Source of the DNA: JANXSS01 sp040385645
GTDB taxonomy: Bacteria > Pseudomonadota > Gammaproteobacteria > Burkholderiales > Burkholderiaceae_D
DNA length: 64,000 bases
Assembly: GCA_040385645.1 (NCBI GenBank)
Contig: JAZKGZ010000004.1
Span: 62,001 to 126,000 of the forward strand
Direction: 5' to 3'
The notes under the pieces are model-generated. The model was not told where the DNA came from. It saw nothing but the letters and a program-made list of their open reading frames with translations, and made no database searches. This document shows positions 9,649-18,509 of this stretch, piece by piece; position 1 is the stretch's first letter, and each line of letters opens with the position of its first letter. A program made the translations under genes and the position numbers.

Positions 9649-10050
9649 TCAGGCAGCTACCGCGGCATCGATGCCGTGTTTGGTTCTGTAATCGAGCACG
9701 GCAGCCTTGATCGCGTCTTCAGCCAGAATCGAACAGTGGATTTTCACCGGCGGTAGCGCCAGTTCCTCGGCAATCTGCGTATTACGGATATCCATCGCCT
9801 GATCCAAGGTCTTACCTTTGACCCATTCGGTTACCAGCGACGACGAAGCGATCGCAGAACCGCAGCCATAAGTCTTGAATTTCGCATCCTCGATCGTGCC
9901 GTCGGCACCCACCTTGATTTGCAGTTTCATCACATCGCCACACGCCGGCGCACCGACCATGCCGGTGCCGATGGTATCGTCACCCTTGTCGAATGCGCCA
10001 ACATTACGAGGGTTTTCATAATGATCGAGCACTTTGTCTGAATAAGCCAT
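9649..10050 (-). CDS. iscU: Fe-S cluster scaffold IscU
   Basis: The scaffold on which IscS sulfur and iron are assembled into a [2Fe-2S] cluster. It has 133 residues with the three ligand cysteines in GAPACGD, TYGCGSAIASS and KIHCSIL. The conserved Asp is in GAPACGD, and the HscA-binding LPPVK motif is intact. It starts 41 bp after iscS. Confidence 0.96.
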   Translation of the reverse strand: MAYSDKVLDHYENPRNVGAFDKGDDTIGTGMVGAPACGDVMKLQIKVGADGTIEDAKFKTYGCGSAIASSSLVTEWVKGKTLDQAMDIRNTQIAEELALPPVKIHCSILAEDAIKAAVLDYRTKHGIDAAVAA

Positions 10051-10091
10051 TTTGATACTCCTGAAATTAATGCGTTAAATACATTGCAAGC

Positions 10092-11345
10092 TTAGTGCGC
10101 CGCCCACTGAATGGTGCTTAGGTCGATGCCGTCTTTGTACATGTCCCACAAGGGAGACAGCTCGCGCAACTTTGCGACCTTTTCCTTGATCAGCGCGATC
10201 GTGAAATCGATCTCCTGTTCCGTGGTGAAGCGGCCAAAGGTGAAACGGATCGAGCTATGTGCCAACTCGTCGCTACGGCCAAGAGCGCGCAGCACATAAG
10301 ATGGCTCCAGGCTGGCCGAGGTGCAGGCAGAGCCGGAGGAAACCGCCAGATCTTTTATCGCCATGATGAGTGATTCGCCCTCGACATAATTGAAACTGAC
10401 GTTCAGGTTGTGCGGCACCCGATGCGCCATATCGCCGTTGACGTACACCTCTTCAATTTCCTGCAAGCCCCTGGCCAAGCGATCGCGTAAAGAAATAATA
10501 CGTGCGGTTTCGGCATCCATTTCTTCCAACGCCAAACGAAATGCTTCACCCATACCGACGATCTGGTGCGTTGCCAGCGTGCCCGAGCGCAGACCACGTT
10601 CGTGACCACCGCCGTGCATCTGCGCTTCCAGACGCACGCGTGGCTTACGACGAACATACAATGCACCGATGCCCTTCGGGCCGTAGGTCTTGTGCGCAGT
10701 GAATGTCATGAGATCGACCTTGCAACCTTCGAGATCGATTTTTATCTTACCGGTAGCCTGCGCCGCGTCGCAATGGAAAATAATGCCTTTACTGCGGCAT
10801 AATTCACCGATTGCTTCAATCGGCTGAATCACACCGATTTCGTTATTAACGAGCATGACCGATACCAAGATAGTGTCTGGCCGGATAGCGTCGGCAAGCT
10901 GCTCGATGGTGATCAAACCGTTATCCAGCGGCTGCAAATAAGTCGCCTCGAACCCTTGGCGCTCCAATTCACGCACTGTATCGAGTACGGCCTTGTGTTC
11001 GGTTTTGACGGTAATAATATGCTTGCCGCGCGTAGCATAGAAATGCGCAGCGCCTTTTAATGCAAGATTGTTGCCTTCTGTCGCACCAGATGTCCAGATG
11101 ATTTCGCGCGGGTCCGCGTTGACCAAGGCCGCTACATGTCCGCGCGCTTCCTCCACCGCTTTCTCGGCAGTCCAACCGTACACATGGCTTCGCGATGCCG
11201 GGTTGCCAAACTGCTCCCTCAAATAGGGGATCATTTTATCCGCCACCCGGGGGTCAATCGGGGTAGTCGCCGAGTAATCCATGTAAATAGGAAAATGCGG
11301 CGCTTTCAATGTATCTAACAAACTTTGCTCGAGTGGTGCATTCAT
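10092..11345 (-). CDS. iscS: Cysteine desulfurase IscS
   Basis: PLP enzyme that takes sulfur from cysteine for Fe-S clusters and tRNA thiolation. It shows the PLP lysine in FTAHKTYGPKGIGALYVRR and the mobile-loop catalytic cysteine in SSGSACTSASLEPSYVL. The open frame runs further upstream, but that stretch does not look like the family. ATG 11345 (MNAPLEQSLLD) gives 417 residues and leaves a 20-bp gap to iscR. This is slightly longer than E. coli IscS (404) because of about a dozen extra N-terminal residues. Confidence 0.95.
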   Translation of the reverse strand: MNAPLEQSLLDTLKAPHFPIYMDYSATTPIDPRVADKMIPYLREQFGNPASRSHVYGWTAEKAVEEARGHVAALVNADPREIIWTSGATEGNNLALKGAAHFYATRGKHIITVKTEHKAVLDTVRELERQGFEATYLQPLDNGLITIEQLADAIRPDTILVSVMLVNNEIGVIQPIEAIGELCRSKGIIFHCDAAQATGKIKIDLEGCKVDLMTFTAHKTYGPKGIGALYVRRKPRVRLEAQMHGGGHERGLRSGTLATHQIVGMGEAFRLALEEMDAETARIISLRDRLARGLQEIEEVYVNGDMAHRVPHNLNVSFNYVEGESLIMAIKDLAVSSGSACTSASLEPSYVLRALGRSDELAHSSIRFTFGRFTTEQEIDFTIALIKEKVAKLRELSPLWDMYKDGIDLSTIQWAAH

Positions 11346-11365
11346 TTTTGTGAGGGCTCCGTGAA

Positions 11366-11854
11366 TCAGGCGGCCGCATGATTGCGGCGTACGACAACGA
11401 CATTCCGATCGAAACTTCTTAGCTTTTGCTGGTCCACCAAATCTTTCAAGGAAACCGATTGCAGATAATCCACCATCTTGGTATTTAGCGTCGCCCATAA
11501 ATCATGGGTCATGCAACGGCCGTTACCACTGTGTTCAGACGTATGGCAATTTTCTTTGCCGCCGCATTGGGTTGCATCGATCGGCTCGTCGACAGCAAGA
11601 ATAATGTCCGCAACTGAAATATTTTCTGCCGGCCCAGATAGCCTGTAGCCGCCGCCCGGGCCCCGTACCGATTTCACGATCTCGTGGCGCCGCAATTTGC
11701 CGAACAGTTGCTCCAGATAAGACAATGAAATTTCTTGACGCGCGCTGACTCCGGCTAAGGTTACAGGGCCATTATCTTGTTGCAACGCCAAGTCAATCAT
11801 GGCGGTAACCGCAAAACGGCCTTTCGTTGTAAGACGCACGATGCCCCCGATCAT
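11366..11854 (-). CDS. iscR: Fe-S cluster-sensing transcriptional regulator IscR
   Basis: Rrf2-family repressor that shuts down its own operon when loaded with [2Fe-2S]. The winged helix is at the N-terminus (RLTTKGRFAV, recognition region LSYLEQLFGKLRR). Cluster ligands are in CGGKENC and GRCMTH. The spacing is C-x5-C-x10-C-x2-H, with five more residues between the second and third cysteine than in E. coli IscR. Two starts are possible: ATG 11854, or GTG 11839, which matches the family's usual RLT-start and is preceded by GGGGGC. A consensus-like IscR operator lies 44 bp upstream of the ATG. Confidence 0.95.
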   Translation of the reverse strand: MIGGIVRLTTKGRFAVTAMIDLALQQDNGPVTLAGVSARQEISLSYLEQLFGKLRRHEIVKSVRGPGGGYRLSGPAENISVADIILAVDEPIDATQCGGKENCHTSEHSGNGRCMTHDLWATLNTKMVDYLQSVSLKDLVDQQKLRSFDRNVVVVRRNHAAA

Positions 11855-11897
11855 TCAAAACATTATCTGTAAAGCATTTTTTACAACGACCAAAGCA

Positions 11898-11922
11898 ATA
11901 CTCGATTAATTTTGTCAAGTAT
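11898..11922 (-). promoter_or_regulatory. IscR type 1 operator of the isc operon
   Basis: This 25-bp site agrees at 23 of 25 positions with the type 1 IscR motif as I recall it (ATASYYGACTRWWWYAGTCRRSTAT), including both outer ATA/TAT arms. On the minus strand it contains TTGACA, a likely -35, so bound IscR would block RNA polymerase. It lies immediately upstream of iscR, the expected place for autorepression. Confidence 0.8.
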
Positions 11923-11989
11923 AGCAAATTTGCCTAGCTTTCGCTGACGCGTACATTGTCCGATCAGACCCGTTTCGAGCGACTTGTTT

Positions 11990-12766
11990 TCAGGCGGTCA
12001 GCAATTGCATGGGGCCAAAAAGGTCGTGCATCGGGCGGTTGATAATAAAAGACAGGTTGTAAGGATGTTCCGCGATTGCTCTTGGAAACTGCGCCGCGAT
12101 ACCCATTGGTTCGACCTGTCCAGCCACCTTTCCCCAAAGCACCAAAGTCGGTAATTGCTGTTTAGTGATTTGCGCATGCTGAGCCAGTGCCGAGAATACG
12201 GTTTTCAGAAAAGGTTGCCAGGCGCGCGCCTCTTTCAACGGTGGCACGTCAGTACGGAATGCCAGCGCTGCGTTCAACAGCAAGAACCCGTTTTCGGTCA
12301 GATTGTGCTGCAACTGCGACAACGTCTGGATAAACGGCGAACCCGGTGCCAGCGCGCCTGCCGCGACATGTACGAGTGCATCGCCGGTCGTGCGTTCAGG
12401 CTGCAGTTGGCCCGCAGCTACCAATAGCATTTTCATGAAATTGCGCAGCGACGTGGCACGATTGACGTCCTTCGACAAGCCACCAGCCGACCACAAGCTT
12501 CCGACTGCGCCATCCATAAAGCAGACACCCGTGGCACTGGCGGCACGTGGATAAGGCCCCTCTCCTATCAGCACGTAACGGGTACGGTCGAGCGGCAGTG
12601 CAAATGCCGCGAACAGACGGCCCTGCGTTGGTAAAAATGTCGAATCGCTCAACACCGGCAAATAGCTCGGATCAGCAGCGGCGACTGCATTCAAACCGTC
12701 GGTCAGAGCAACATGCCAGCTTGGATGCGCTTGTTGCACCATCGTCAGAAACTGTTTTGGCACCAT
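11990..12766 (-). CDS. Uracil-DNA glycosylase-like protein lacking the catalytic aspartate
   Basis: This 258-residue protein keeps the order of family 1 uracil-DNA glycosylase motifs. LIGEGPYPRAASATGVCF aligns with the water-activating loop GQDPYHGPGQAHGLAF. FLLLNAALAFR aligns with LLLNTVLTV (uracil-specificity Asn kept), LVLWGKVAG with FLLWGSHAQ, and AEHPYNLSF with the HPSPLS DNA-intercalation loop (His kept). The catalytic Asp of GQDPYH is Gly and the next His is Pro, so normal uracil excision is doubtful. It starts 14 bp after the uvrB stop, suggesting co-transcription with that repair gene. ATG 12766 is preferred over TTG 12769. It may bind DNA lesions or act on another base. Confidence 0.7.
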   Translation of the reverse strand: MVPKQFLTMVQQAHPSWHVALTDGLNAVAAADPSYLPVLSDSTFLPTQGRLFAAFALPLDRTRYVLIGEGPYPRAASATGVCFMDGAVGSLWSAGGLSKDVNRATSLRNFMKMLLVAAGQLQPERTTGDALVHVAAGALAPGSPFIQTLSQLQHNLTENGFLLLNAALAFRTDVPPLKEARAWQPFLKTVFSALAQHAQITKQQLPTLVLWGKVAGQVEPMGIAAQFPRAIAEHPYNLSFIINRPMHDLFGPMQLLTA

Positions 12767-12780
12767 CAAACGACCCCGCC

Positions 12781-14874
12781 CTAAGCCTGGGCGAAGGGCA
12801 CGACATTGTCGCTGCCCGAAGCACCGAACAATTGTTCTTTGACGATGCGCAATTGATCCCGCACCTGAGCGGCTTTTTCAAACTCCAGATTTTTCGCATG
12901 ATCGATCATGAGTTTCTCTAAACGTTTGATTTCTTTGCTTACCTGCTTCTCACTCATCGACTCATACTTCGCCGATTCCTGTGCAGCCTGCAATTCCGCA
13001 CGCGCTTCTTGCGGACTATAGACACCGTCGATCAAATCACGGATCTGTTTTTTGATGCCAGTCGGCGTAATGTTGTTGGCAAGATTGAAGGCGATTTGTT
13101 TATTACGTCGCCGCTCGGTTTCATCGATCGCTTTGCGCATCGAATCAGTTACCTTGTCTCCATAGAGAATCGCTTTGCCGTTCAAATTGCGCGCCGCCCG
13201 CCCGATGGTTTGAATCAAGCTACGCTCGGAGCGGAGAAACCCCTCCTTGTCGGCGTCCAGAATCGCCACCAGCGACACCTCCGGCAGATCCAGACCCTCT
13301 CGAAGTAGATTGATGCCGACTAGGACATCGAAGGTGCCGAGTCGCAAATCCCGAATGATTTCTACGCGTTCGACTGTGTCGATATCGCTATGCAAATATC
13401 GCACTTTAATACCGTTGTCACCGAGAAATTCGGTCAATTGCTCGGACATGCGCTTGGTCAGCGTCGTAACCAGTACGCGCTCGTTTTTCTGGACGCGATC
13501 CGTAATTTCATTCATCAAGTCATCCACTTGGGTGGATGCCGGGCGCACTTCGATTGCCGGATCGATCAAGCCTGTCGGGCGCACAACCTGCTCCACGACT
13601 TGGCCGGCATTTCGATTTTCATATTCAGCGGGCGTTGCCGAAACAAAAATAGTCTGGCGCATCTTGCCTTCAAATTCATCGAATCGCAACGGCCGGTTGT
13701 CCAGCGCCGACGGCAACCGGAAACCGTAATCGACGAGATTGGTTTTACGAGCCCGGTCGCCGTTGTACATGCCGCTCAACTGGCCTAGCAATACATGCGA
13801 CTCATCCATGAACATCAGGGCATCTTTAGGCAAATAGTCGATCAGGGTCGGCGGCGGCGCACCCGGCATGGCACCACTCAGATGGCGCGAGTAATTTTCG
13901 ATGCCTTTGGTGAAACCGATTTCGGCCATCATTTCCAGGTCGAAACGTGTGCGTTGCTCCAGGCGCTGCTCTTCGATCAGCTTGTTCTGGCTGCGAAATT
14001 CTTCCAGCCGGTCGCGCAGTTCGAGTTTGATCGATTCGATCGCCCGCAGCACCGTTGTGCGCGGTGTGACGTAGTGCGAACCCGGATAAATCGTGAAGCG
14101 TGGAATCTTTTGCCGGATACGACCGGTCAGGGGATCGAACAATTGCAGACTATCGATCTGGTCGTCGAACATTTCTATGCGTACCGCCAGTTCCGCATGC
14201 TCGGCTGGGAAAACGTCGATCGTATCGCCACGGACTCTGAAAGAACCCCGGCTGAAATCGATTTCGTTGCGCGTGTACTGCATTTGAATCAAACGCGCGA
14301 TCACGTCCCGTTGACTGACCTTGTCGTGCGCACGCAATGTCAGGATCATTTGGTGATACTCGTTGGGGTTACCGATACCGTAGATTGCCGATACGGTGGC
14401 AACGATCACGACATCGCGTCGCTCCATCAACGATTTAGTGCAGGATAAACGCATCTGCTCGATATGCTCGTTGATCGACGAATCTTTCTCGATAAAAAGG
14501 TCGCGCTGCGGCACATAGGCTTCAGGCTGGTAATAATCGTAGTAGCTGACGAAGTATTCCACCGCATTTTGTGGAAAAAATTCCCGAAATTCGCTGTATA
14601 GCTGTGCCGCCAGCGTTTTATTAGGCGCGAAGATGATCGCCGGCCGTCCCATACGAGCGATCACATTTGCCATCGTGTAAGTCTTACCCGAGCCGGTGAC
14701 GCCAAGCAATGTCTGATAGGCGAGGCCGTCGTCGATACCTTCGGCGAGGCTCGCAATGGCGGCCGGCTGGTCGCCTGCGGGCTTAAATGGTTGGAAAAGA
14801 CGAAACGGAGAATCTGGAAAAGTGACGATTTTTGATTCGTCGATCGTGCTGGAAACCTCGGATAATTCAGCCAT
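12781..14874 (-). CDS. uvrB: Excinuclease ABC subunit B
   Basis: DNA-damage verification subunit of nucleotide excision repair, acting with UvrA and UvrC. The 697-residue product has Walker A GVTGSGKT (58-65), the damage-probing beta-hairpin region (YYDYYQPEAYVPQRD), helicase motifs (LMFMDESHV, IQTIGRAARN) and the C-terminal UVR motif (LEFEKAAQVRDQLR). The open frame extends 39 codons upstream, but ATG 14874 (MAELSEVSS) is a better family start. It is divergent from the aminotransferase gene across 134 bp. No LexA-type box was recognised in that gap. Confidence 0.95.
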   Translation of the reverse strand: MAELSEVSSTIDESKIVTFPDSPFRLFQPFKPAGDQPAAIASLAEGIDDGLAYQTLLGVTGSGKTYTMANVIARMGRPAIIFAPNKTLAAQLYSEFREFFPQNAVEYFVSYYDYYQPEAYVPQRDLFIEKDSSINEHIEQMRLSCTKSLMERRDVVIVATVSAIYGIGNPNEYHQMILTLRAHDKVSQRDVIARLIQMQYTRNEIDFSRGSFRVRGDTIDVFPAEHAELAVRIEMFDDQIDSLQLFDPLTGRIRQKIPRFTIYPGSHYVTPRTTVLRAIESIKLELRDRLEEFRSQNKLIEEQRLEQRTRFDLEMMAEIGFTKGIENYSRHLSGAMPGAPPPTLIDYLPKDALMFMDESHVLLGQLSGMYNGDRARKTNLVDYGFRLPSALDNRPLRFDEFEGKMRQTIFVSATPAEYENRNAGQVVEQVVRPTGLIDPAIEVRPASTQVDDLMNEITDRVQKNERVLVTTLTKRMSEQLTEFLGDNGIKVRYLHSDIDTVERVEIIRDLRLGTFDVLVGINLLREGLDLPEVSLVAILDADKEGFLRSERSLIQTIGRAARNLNGKAILYGDKVTDSMRKAIDETERRRNKQIAFNLANNITPTGIKKQIRDLIDGVYSPQEARAELQAAQESAKYESMSEKQVSKEIKRLEKLMIDHAKNLEFEKAAQVRDQLRIVKEQLFGASGSDNVVPFAQA

Positions 14875-15008
14875 GGGAGTTAGACCTTTGGTAAGATGGC
14901 AAGCTACAAAATCACCGCAGCGAATCGCGCCCGGCGCTTTCTCTTTTCTAAACCCGGCCGGCTGCAGAATTTTCCCTTTCGCCCCAGCCAACTTTTGATG
15001 TTATCACG

Positions 15009-16226
15009 ATGAACACACCTCTATTTGCGTCCGTATTTTCCACAATCGACATGGCACCTCGGGACCCGATTCTGGGCCTCACCGAAGCATTTAATGCCGA
15101 CTCGAATCCGCTGAAAGTGAACCTGGGCGTAGGTGTTTACTATGACGAAAACGGCAAGGTGCCTTTGCTTAACTGCGTGAAGAAAGCGGAAGCGTTGTTG
15201 ATCGAGAAATCTGCACCACGGACCTATTTGCCGATCGAAGGCTTGGCGGCATACGACAGAGCCGTTCAGGAACTGGTATTTGGTGCCGACAGCGCAGTCA
15301 TTCAAGAAAAGAGGGCGATCACCGCTCAAGCTATCGGCGGCACGGGCGCATTAAAACTGGGTGCTGACTTCTTAAAGCGGTTTTCTCCTGGATCGACCGT
15401 GTATATCAGCGATCCAAGCTGGGAAAATCACCGTGCGTTGTTTGAAGCCGCTGGCTTCGGCGTCAAAAATTATCCTTACTACGATGCTGCGACGCGCGGC
15501 GTGAATTTCACCGGCATGATCGACGCGCTGAAGGCGATGGAATCGGGCTCGGTCGTGGTGTTGCATGCTTGTTGCCACAATCCTACCGGGGCCGATCTAA
15601 GCGATGCGCAATGGAGCGACATCATTCAGGTTGTGACCAAACACGGGTTGATTACTTTTCTGGATATGGCATACCAGGGATTCGGCGATGGCATTGAAGC
15701 CGATGGACAAGTTGTGCGCCGCTTCGCAGAAGCTGGCGCAGCTATGTTCGTGGCGAATTCTTTTTCCAAATCGTTTTCGTTATATGGCGAGCGTGTCGGT
15801 GCGCTCAGCATGGTCGCAGCCAGCGCGGAAGAAGCCGGTCGCGCGCTTTCGCAGCTTAAGCGTGTTATCCGAACGAATTATTCGAATCCGCCGACGCATG
15901 GCGGCCATGTCGTAGCAACCGTGTTGACCAATCCGGCATTGCGGCATTTGTGGGAAGACGAATTGGCAGCGATGCGTATTCGCATACGAGAAATGCGTAT
16001 GTTAATGGTGGAAAGGCTGCGCGAAAAAGCACCGGCGCATGATTTTGCTTTCGTTACGGCGCAGCGTGGCATGTTTTCTTATTCCGGTCTGACGAAACAG
16101 CAGGTGGAACGCCTTCGTGGTGAGTTTTCCGTCTACGCAGTTGATACGGGTCGCATTTGCGTCGCACCCTTAAACCATCAAAATATTGATCGGGTAATCG
16201 ACGCTATGGCGTCAGTGCTGTCGTAG
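15009..16226 (+). CDS. Aspartate/aromatic amino acid aminotransferase (class I)
   Basis: PLP-dependent transaminase of the AspC/TyrB group, 405 residues. The Schiff-base lysine is K254 in SFSKSFSLYGERVG. The N-terminal substrate loop (NLGVGVYYDENGKVPLL) and the HACCHNPTGAD cofactor motif are typical. Sequence alone does not separate aspartate from tyrosine/phenylalanine preference, so no symbol is given. The 3' end overlaps the convergent dctA 3' end by 23 bp. Confidence 0.9.
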   Translation: MNTPLFASVFSTIDMAPRDPILGLTEAFNADSNPLKVNLGVGVYYDENGKVPLLNCVKKAEALLIEKSAPRTYLPIEGLAAYDRAVQELVFGADSAVIQEKRAITAQAIGGTGALKLGADFLKRFSPGSTVYISDPSWENHRALFEAAGFGVKNYPYYDAATRGVNFTGMIDALKAMESGSVVVLHACCHNPTGADLSDAQWSDIIQVVTKHGLITFLDMAYQGFGDGIEADGQVVRRFAEAGAAMFVANSFSKSFSLYGERVGALSMVAASAEEAGRALSQLKRVIRTNYSNPPTHGGHVVATVLTNPALRHLWEDELAAMRIRIREMRMLMVERLREKAPAHDFAFVTAQRGMFSYSGLTKQQVERLRGEFSVYAVDTGRICVAPLNHQNIDRVIDAMASVLS

Positions 16227-17616
16227 GTGCTGAAACGTCATTTCGACGTGTCCGTGCAGAAGCTCTCTCTGAATGCGCCGCGGCAGTCGCCATGGCTACG
16301 CTCTCAGGAATTCTTACATCCGTGGCACGTCGCTGATGAACTGCCGGCGTTAGCGTCGGCGCAACATTATTCAACCCACGATGTAGCGCTTCGACATCAA
16401 GATCTTTAGTCCATTTACCAACGACGACGGTTGCCACGCCGTTGCCAATTAAATTGGTCAACGCGCGAGCTTCGGACATGAATCGATCGATGCCCAGGAT
16501 CAGGGCCAAGCCGGCAACCGGGACACTACCAACGGCAGAAAGCGTAGCCGCTAAGACGATGAAACCGCTTCCGGTAATGCCGGCAGCGCCTTTCGAAGTG
16601 ACCAGCAATACTGCCAACAATGTCAGTTGTTGTACGAGTGTCATTGGCGTGTTCGTCGCTTGTGCGATGAATATAGCAGCCATCGTCAAGTAAATCGAGG
16701 TACCGTTAAGATTGAATGAATAGCCGGTGGGGATGACCAGCCCAACTACCGATTTACGCACACCCAACGCCTCCATTTTTGTCATCATGCGCGGCAGCAC
16801 CGTTTCCGACGAGGATGTGCCCAGTACGATGAACAATTCTTCTTTTATATACTTGATGAACTTCCAGATGCTGAAACCGTTGACTCGCGTGATCATGCCG
16901 AGCACGCCAAAAACGAAAATCAGACACGTTGCGTAAAACGTTCCCATCAACGCTGCAAGTTGTACCAGCGAAGCTACGCCATATTTACCGATGGTAAATG
17001 CCATGGCCCCGAACGCACCGATCGGGGCGACTTTCATGATGAAGCCGACGATCGTGAAAAGCACATGCGACATTTTTTCGATTAGGTCGAACACCAAAGT
17101 ACCGCGACCGCCGAAACGGTGAAGCGCGAAGCCGAACAATATCGAGAACAGCAGCACTTGCAACATCTCGCCTTTTGCGAACGCATCGACGACACTCACC
17201 GGGATAATGTTTAGAAAAAAATCTGCCGTGCTTTGCATTTTTCCCGGTTCGGTGTAAGCAGAGATGCTCCTAGCGTCGAGTAATCTTGGATCGATATTCA
17301 TGCCGACACCAGGCTGGACCAGATCAACCACGATCATGCCGATCACCAACGCCAGGGTGCTCACGATCCCAAAATACAAAAGCGCGAAACCACCTGTACG
17401 GCCGACTTTTTTCATATCTTCCATACCGGCGATGCCGATTACGACCGTACAGAAGATTACCGGCGCAATGATCATTTTGATCAACTTGATGAAGCCGTCA
17501 CCCAAGGGCTTCATTTCCGCGCCCTTTTCTGGAAAAAAATGGCCGAGTATTACGCCCACCAAGATCGCCACCAATACTTGTATGTAGAGCGAATGATATG
17601 CCGGTGTTCTTTTCAT
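16204..17616 (-). CDS. dctA: C4-dicarboxylate:cation symporter DctA
   Basis: Inner-membrane uptake carrier for succinate, fumarate and malate, of the dicarboxylate/amino acid:cation symporter family. The substrate-binding hairpin serine stretch is present (LGTSSSETVLPRMM), as are NLNGTSIYLTMAAIFIAQ and GIDRFMSEARALTNLIGN. ATG 17616 (MKRTPAYHS) has an AAGGA upstream and gives 470 residues. This is longer than the usual roughly 430-445 because of a polar Ala/Arg-rich C-terminal tail of about 40 residues. The tail overlaps the convergent aminotransferase end. Confidence 0.92.
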   Translation of the reverse strand: MKRTPAYHSLYIQVLVAILVGVILGHFFPEKGAEMKPLGDGFIKLIKMIIAPVIFCTVVIGIAGMEDMKKVGRTGGFALLYFGIVSTLALVIGMIVVDLVQPGVGMNIDPRLLDARSISAYTEPGKMQSTADFFLNIIPVSVVDAFAKGEMLQVLLFSILFGFALHRFGGRGTLVFDLIEKMSHVLFTIVGFIMKVAPIGAFGAMAFTIGKYGVASLVQLAALMGTFYATCLIFVFGVLGMITRVNGFSIWKFIKYIKEELFIVLGTSSSETVLPRMMTKMEALGVRKSVVGLVIPTGYSFNLNGTSIYLTMAAIFIAQATNTPMTLVQQLTLLAVLLVTSKGAAGITGSGFIVLAATLSAVGSVPVAGLALILGIDRFMSEARALTNLIGNGVATVVVGKWTKDLDVEALHRGLNNVAPTLTPAVHQRRATDVRIPESVAMATAAAHSERASARTRRNDVSAPTTALTP

Positions 17617-17737
17617 TTCTCGATATCCTTGGGTATTGGCTTGGGCCAATTAGGGTGAAACTCATCGCATTGCGGTCAAAATATTAATACATTGGCATCA
17701 TAGAAGATCGCACAACCTGTAAAAGCGTCGCCAAGAT

Positions 17738-18190
17738 TTATTTGAGGGTTAAAGTCGTGCGCAAGGACATGCTGGCAGTCGCCACGAAAATCTCGCGAAG
17801 CAGGTAGATAAATCCACCGATTAAGGTCAGCATCGCAAAAATGAACAACACCGCGATGAATTGGCTCAATCCTAATTGCAGGGCGTTGCCTAGGAAAAGA
17901 GAGGCAATCGTAATGCAAACCAAGAGCGCACAAGTGGTACTGAGCGTGATGGCTCGATTGATCAAATGCGTTCGCTTATACAGCGCCAACAATTCGGCAC
18001 GCGGTTTGCTTGGATCGGTAGACGTGCCAGAGTCCAACCTGTCCTCAAGCACTCTTGAACGGTCGATGATGCGTGCGAGCCGATTGGTCAGCACTGCGAG
18101 AAATGTACCCACGCCGGTTAGCAGGAAAACCGGTGCGACAGCAAGCTGGATCGTATGACTGATGTCGCCGAGATTAAAGTTCATTGGCAT
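17738..18190 (-). CDS. DUF2721 family membrane protein
   Basis: This 150-residue protein has three predicted membrane segments (about 13-35, 80-103, 108-130) separated by a polar cytoplasmic loop (LARIIDRSRVLEDRL...ELLALYKRTHLINRAI). That pattern is characteristic of the DUF2721 family, whose function is unknown. It is a single gene on the minus strand upstream of dctA, with a gap of about 120 bp. Either of two closely spaced ATGs (18190, 18184) could start it. Confidence 0.75.
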   Translation of the reverse strand: MPMNFNLGDISHTIQLAVAPVFLLTGVGTFLAVLTNRLARIIDRSRVLEDRLDSGTSTDPSKPRAELLALYKRTHLINRAITLSTTCALLVCITIASLFLGNALQLGLSQFIAVLFIFAMLTLIGGFIYLLREIFVATASMSLRTTLTLK

Positions 18191-18509
18191 TTCAAGCAGA
18201 TAAATGACAAGCGAAGTTGCAAATGTCGCTGGACGTAACGTATAAGCGTGGCAAGTTTAGCAGTAACACCGTAAAGAAACTTTGCTCAAAGCCCTTGATT
18301 TGAACGCACTTTGAATTACTGGAACATGACAGTTTAAAAACGATTTAAGATGCCTTAGCCAGACTTTTGTAACCAAACCTCTTTACCAGAAGTTAAGATA
18401 GGGTTCGTAAAACGATGCTATTTTAGTCTGGCATTAGGAAAACTTAGAATAGCTTCTTGCCAGTGAATTACAAAACCGCTTTCCGCAGGTATCGCATTCG
18501 TGGCGCGCC
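18191..18509. other. Intergenic control region between divergent genes
   Basis: About 320 AT-rich bases separate the divergent DUF2721 and response-regulator genes. No ORF, RNA gene or clear terminator was recognised. It presumably holds both promoters, but no convincing -35/-10 pair was found. Confidence 0.4.
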
